Position numbers and translations under genes: made by a program. Positions 63,054-64,000 of a stretch of 64,000 nucleotides of DNA are shown here, in pieces. The stretch spans positions 1 to 64,000 of the forward strand of contig NZ_JARGEM010000002.1 of the NCBI RefSeq assembly GCF_029211225.1, in the 5' to 3' direction. The notes below the pieces were generated by a model. That model saw nothing but the letters and a program-made list of their open reading frames with translations. It ran no database searches and had not been told where the DNA came from. Within the stretch, counting starts at the first letter, position 1, and every line of letters starts with the position of its first letter. Source of the stretch: Antiquaquibacter metalliresistens. Lineage in GTDB: Bacteria; Actinomycetota; Actinomycetes; Actinomycetales; Microbacteriaceae.

Positions 63054-64000
63054 CAGTCGGCTCCCATTCGCAAGGTGGTGGTCGGGTTGGTGCGGCGCGC
63101 GGACACGATCGCGATGGCGATGGCGGCGAGCACTGCGAGCAGCACCGCGCCGAGCACGGCGGCCACGCTGAGGGGGTCCACGGCCGGCGCGGGCTGACCC
63201 ACACCGCCGGTGAAGGGTGTCAGGTCGACGGCCGCCGTGACGATGAAGGGCAGGCCAAGTCCCAGCATCGTGCCCGCGATCCAGGCGGCGATCACCGGCG
63301 GCACGAGCTCCCACGCGACCATCGCGCCGGACTGGCGTTCGGTCACCCCGAGCGTGCGCAGCAGCCCGAGCAGGCGCTGTCGCGACGCCGCGCCGATCGC
63401 CGCCGAGAGCACCACGGCGAGCGCCGCCAGCACCGCCGCGACCACCACCGCGATCAGCAGGGCCGAACGCAGTCCGGCGGTGGCCGGCGCCGATCGGGCG
63501 TCATCGATCGCCTCCGCGAGACTCGTGACCGCGGTGGTGGGGCCGCCGAGCTCGGTCAGCGCCGTGGCGATGGCCGCGTCATCCGCCGACGGAGCCGTGT
63601 CGACGAGCAGCAGTCGCGGCTGATAGTCGGTGCCCGCAAGCCGATCCGCGAACGCGCGGTCCACGATCGCCCACGGGCCGGACACCCCGTAGCCGCTCGA
63701 GCGCGGCGCGGAGCCGACGATCACGACCGGCTCCCCCTCGATGAGCAACTCGGCGTCGGGACCGACCGTGTCGGCCACGTCGCCCGAGAGCACGATCGGC
63801 ACCGCATCGCCCTGCGCGTCGGCGAGGCCCGCGGGAAGCTCCCGGAACGCGTTCAGCGTCTCCGCGTCGACCACGAGCAGCCGCAGATCCGTGCGCACCT
63901 GGTCGACGCGCAGCGCGACCGGTGCCGAGACGTCGATGCCCGAGACCGCGTCGACGCCGTCGAGATCGGATGCCGCGGCAACCGTCGACGCGTCGAACAC
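63053..64000 (-). CDS. ABC transporter permease, FtsX/MacB-like (partial, N-terminus outside window)
   Basis: The last 315 residues of a permease; the frame is open to the window edge. An extracytoplasmic domain is followed by four hydrophobic segments: about residues 178-203 (LLIAVVVAAVLAALAVVLSA), a pair near 230-262, and 280-300 ahead of the basic end ARRTNPTTTLRMG. That is the FtsX domain layout. It works with the two ATPases downstream, most likely exporting a lipid, peptide or drug. Confidence 0.85.
   Translation of the reverse strand: MFDASTVAAASDLDGVDAVSGIDVSAPVALRVDQVRTDLRLLVVDAETLNAFRELPAGLADAQGDAVPIVLSGDVADTVGPDAELLIEGEPVVIVGSAPRSSGYGVSGPWAIVDRAFADRLAGTDYQPRLLLVDTAPSADDAAIATALTELGGPTTAVTSLAEAIDDARSAPATAGLRSALLIAVVVAAVLAALAVVLSAAIGAASRQRLLGLLRTLGVTERQSGAMVAWELVPPVIAAWIAGTMLGLGLPFIVTAAVDLTPFTGGVGQPAPAVDPLSVAAVLGAVLLAVLAAIAIAIVSARRTNPTTTLRMGAD

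Overview
The window is a 64 kb piece of a high-GC Gram-positive chromosome. The gene set (SCOT-type CoA transferase, methylcitrate cycle, Pmt mannosyltransferase, ABC-F, DUF4349 lipoprotein, DUF559 protein), the DnaA box TGTGGACAA (reverse of TTGTCCACA), and many genes starting 6-8 bases after a TANNNT-like box fit an actinobacterium, most likely Microbacteriaceae. This is inference from gene content and sequence style; I cannot name the genus. The window reads as chromosome: I see no phage, transposase, plasmid or CRISPR genes.

Layout. 1-840: a tRNA-Gln and a MarR regulator. 846-10450: a TMEM175-like channel and a P450 on one side of a CDF transporter, then a minus-strand cluster PadR, HAAS protein, OleA-like thiolase, GT2 glycosyltransferase, second P450, OleC-like ligase, OleD-like reductase, CDF transporter. 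It has the enzymes to build a beta-lactone lipid but no recognisable OleB decarboxylase. 10460-13882: ABC-F, MOSC protein and a DUF559 gene bracketed by two related inverted repeats. 13910-20595: sulfite-oxidase-like enzyme, ispE-rsmA-tatD-metG and rsmI. 20629-28000: Pmt, a large Ig-repeat membrane protein, metY with a CoA-binding partner, and a metallo-hydrolase. 28004-35238: methylcitrate cycle (GntR, prpD, prpB, prpC, aldo/keto reductase) divergent from prpE. 35242-36665: MarR and EamA exporter sharing a compact promoter. 36650-40592: flavin monooxygenase, bile-acid-type transporter, SDR and hydrolase in one tightly packed operon. 40661-45316: HrpA helicase and a CitE-like lyase. 45351-49121: ribonucleotide reductase genes with NrdR and DnaA sites. 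49239-55954: two MFS transporters, FMN reductase, aldo/keto reductase, hydrolase, two small charged proteins and a DUF4349 lipoprotein. 55958-59368: IclR and a 3-oxoacid CoA-transferase/thiolase operon. 59619-64000: LLM oxidoreductase, AlkD-type protein and a MacB-like ABC exporter cut by the window edge.

The most notable points are the beta-lactone-type cluster without OleB; a class Ic (Chlamydia-type) R2 subunit with Phe in place of the radical Tyr; an NrdA whose CxxC tail is encoded by a separate 23-residue reading frame overlapping the nrdA stop codon; paired NrdR boxes 32 bp apart beside three DnaA-like boxes; repeated intergenic palindromes; a consistent leaderless-promoter pattern; and a strong excess of the 7-mer GGATGCC. 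No gene-free stretch exceeds 300 bases; the longest (48945-49238, 59369-59618 and 50448-50678) are described under their sites and repeats.
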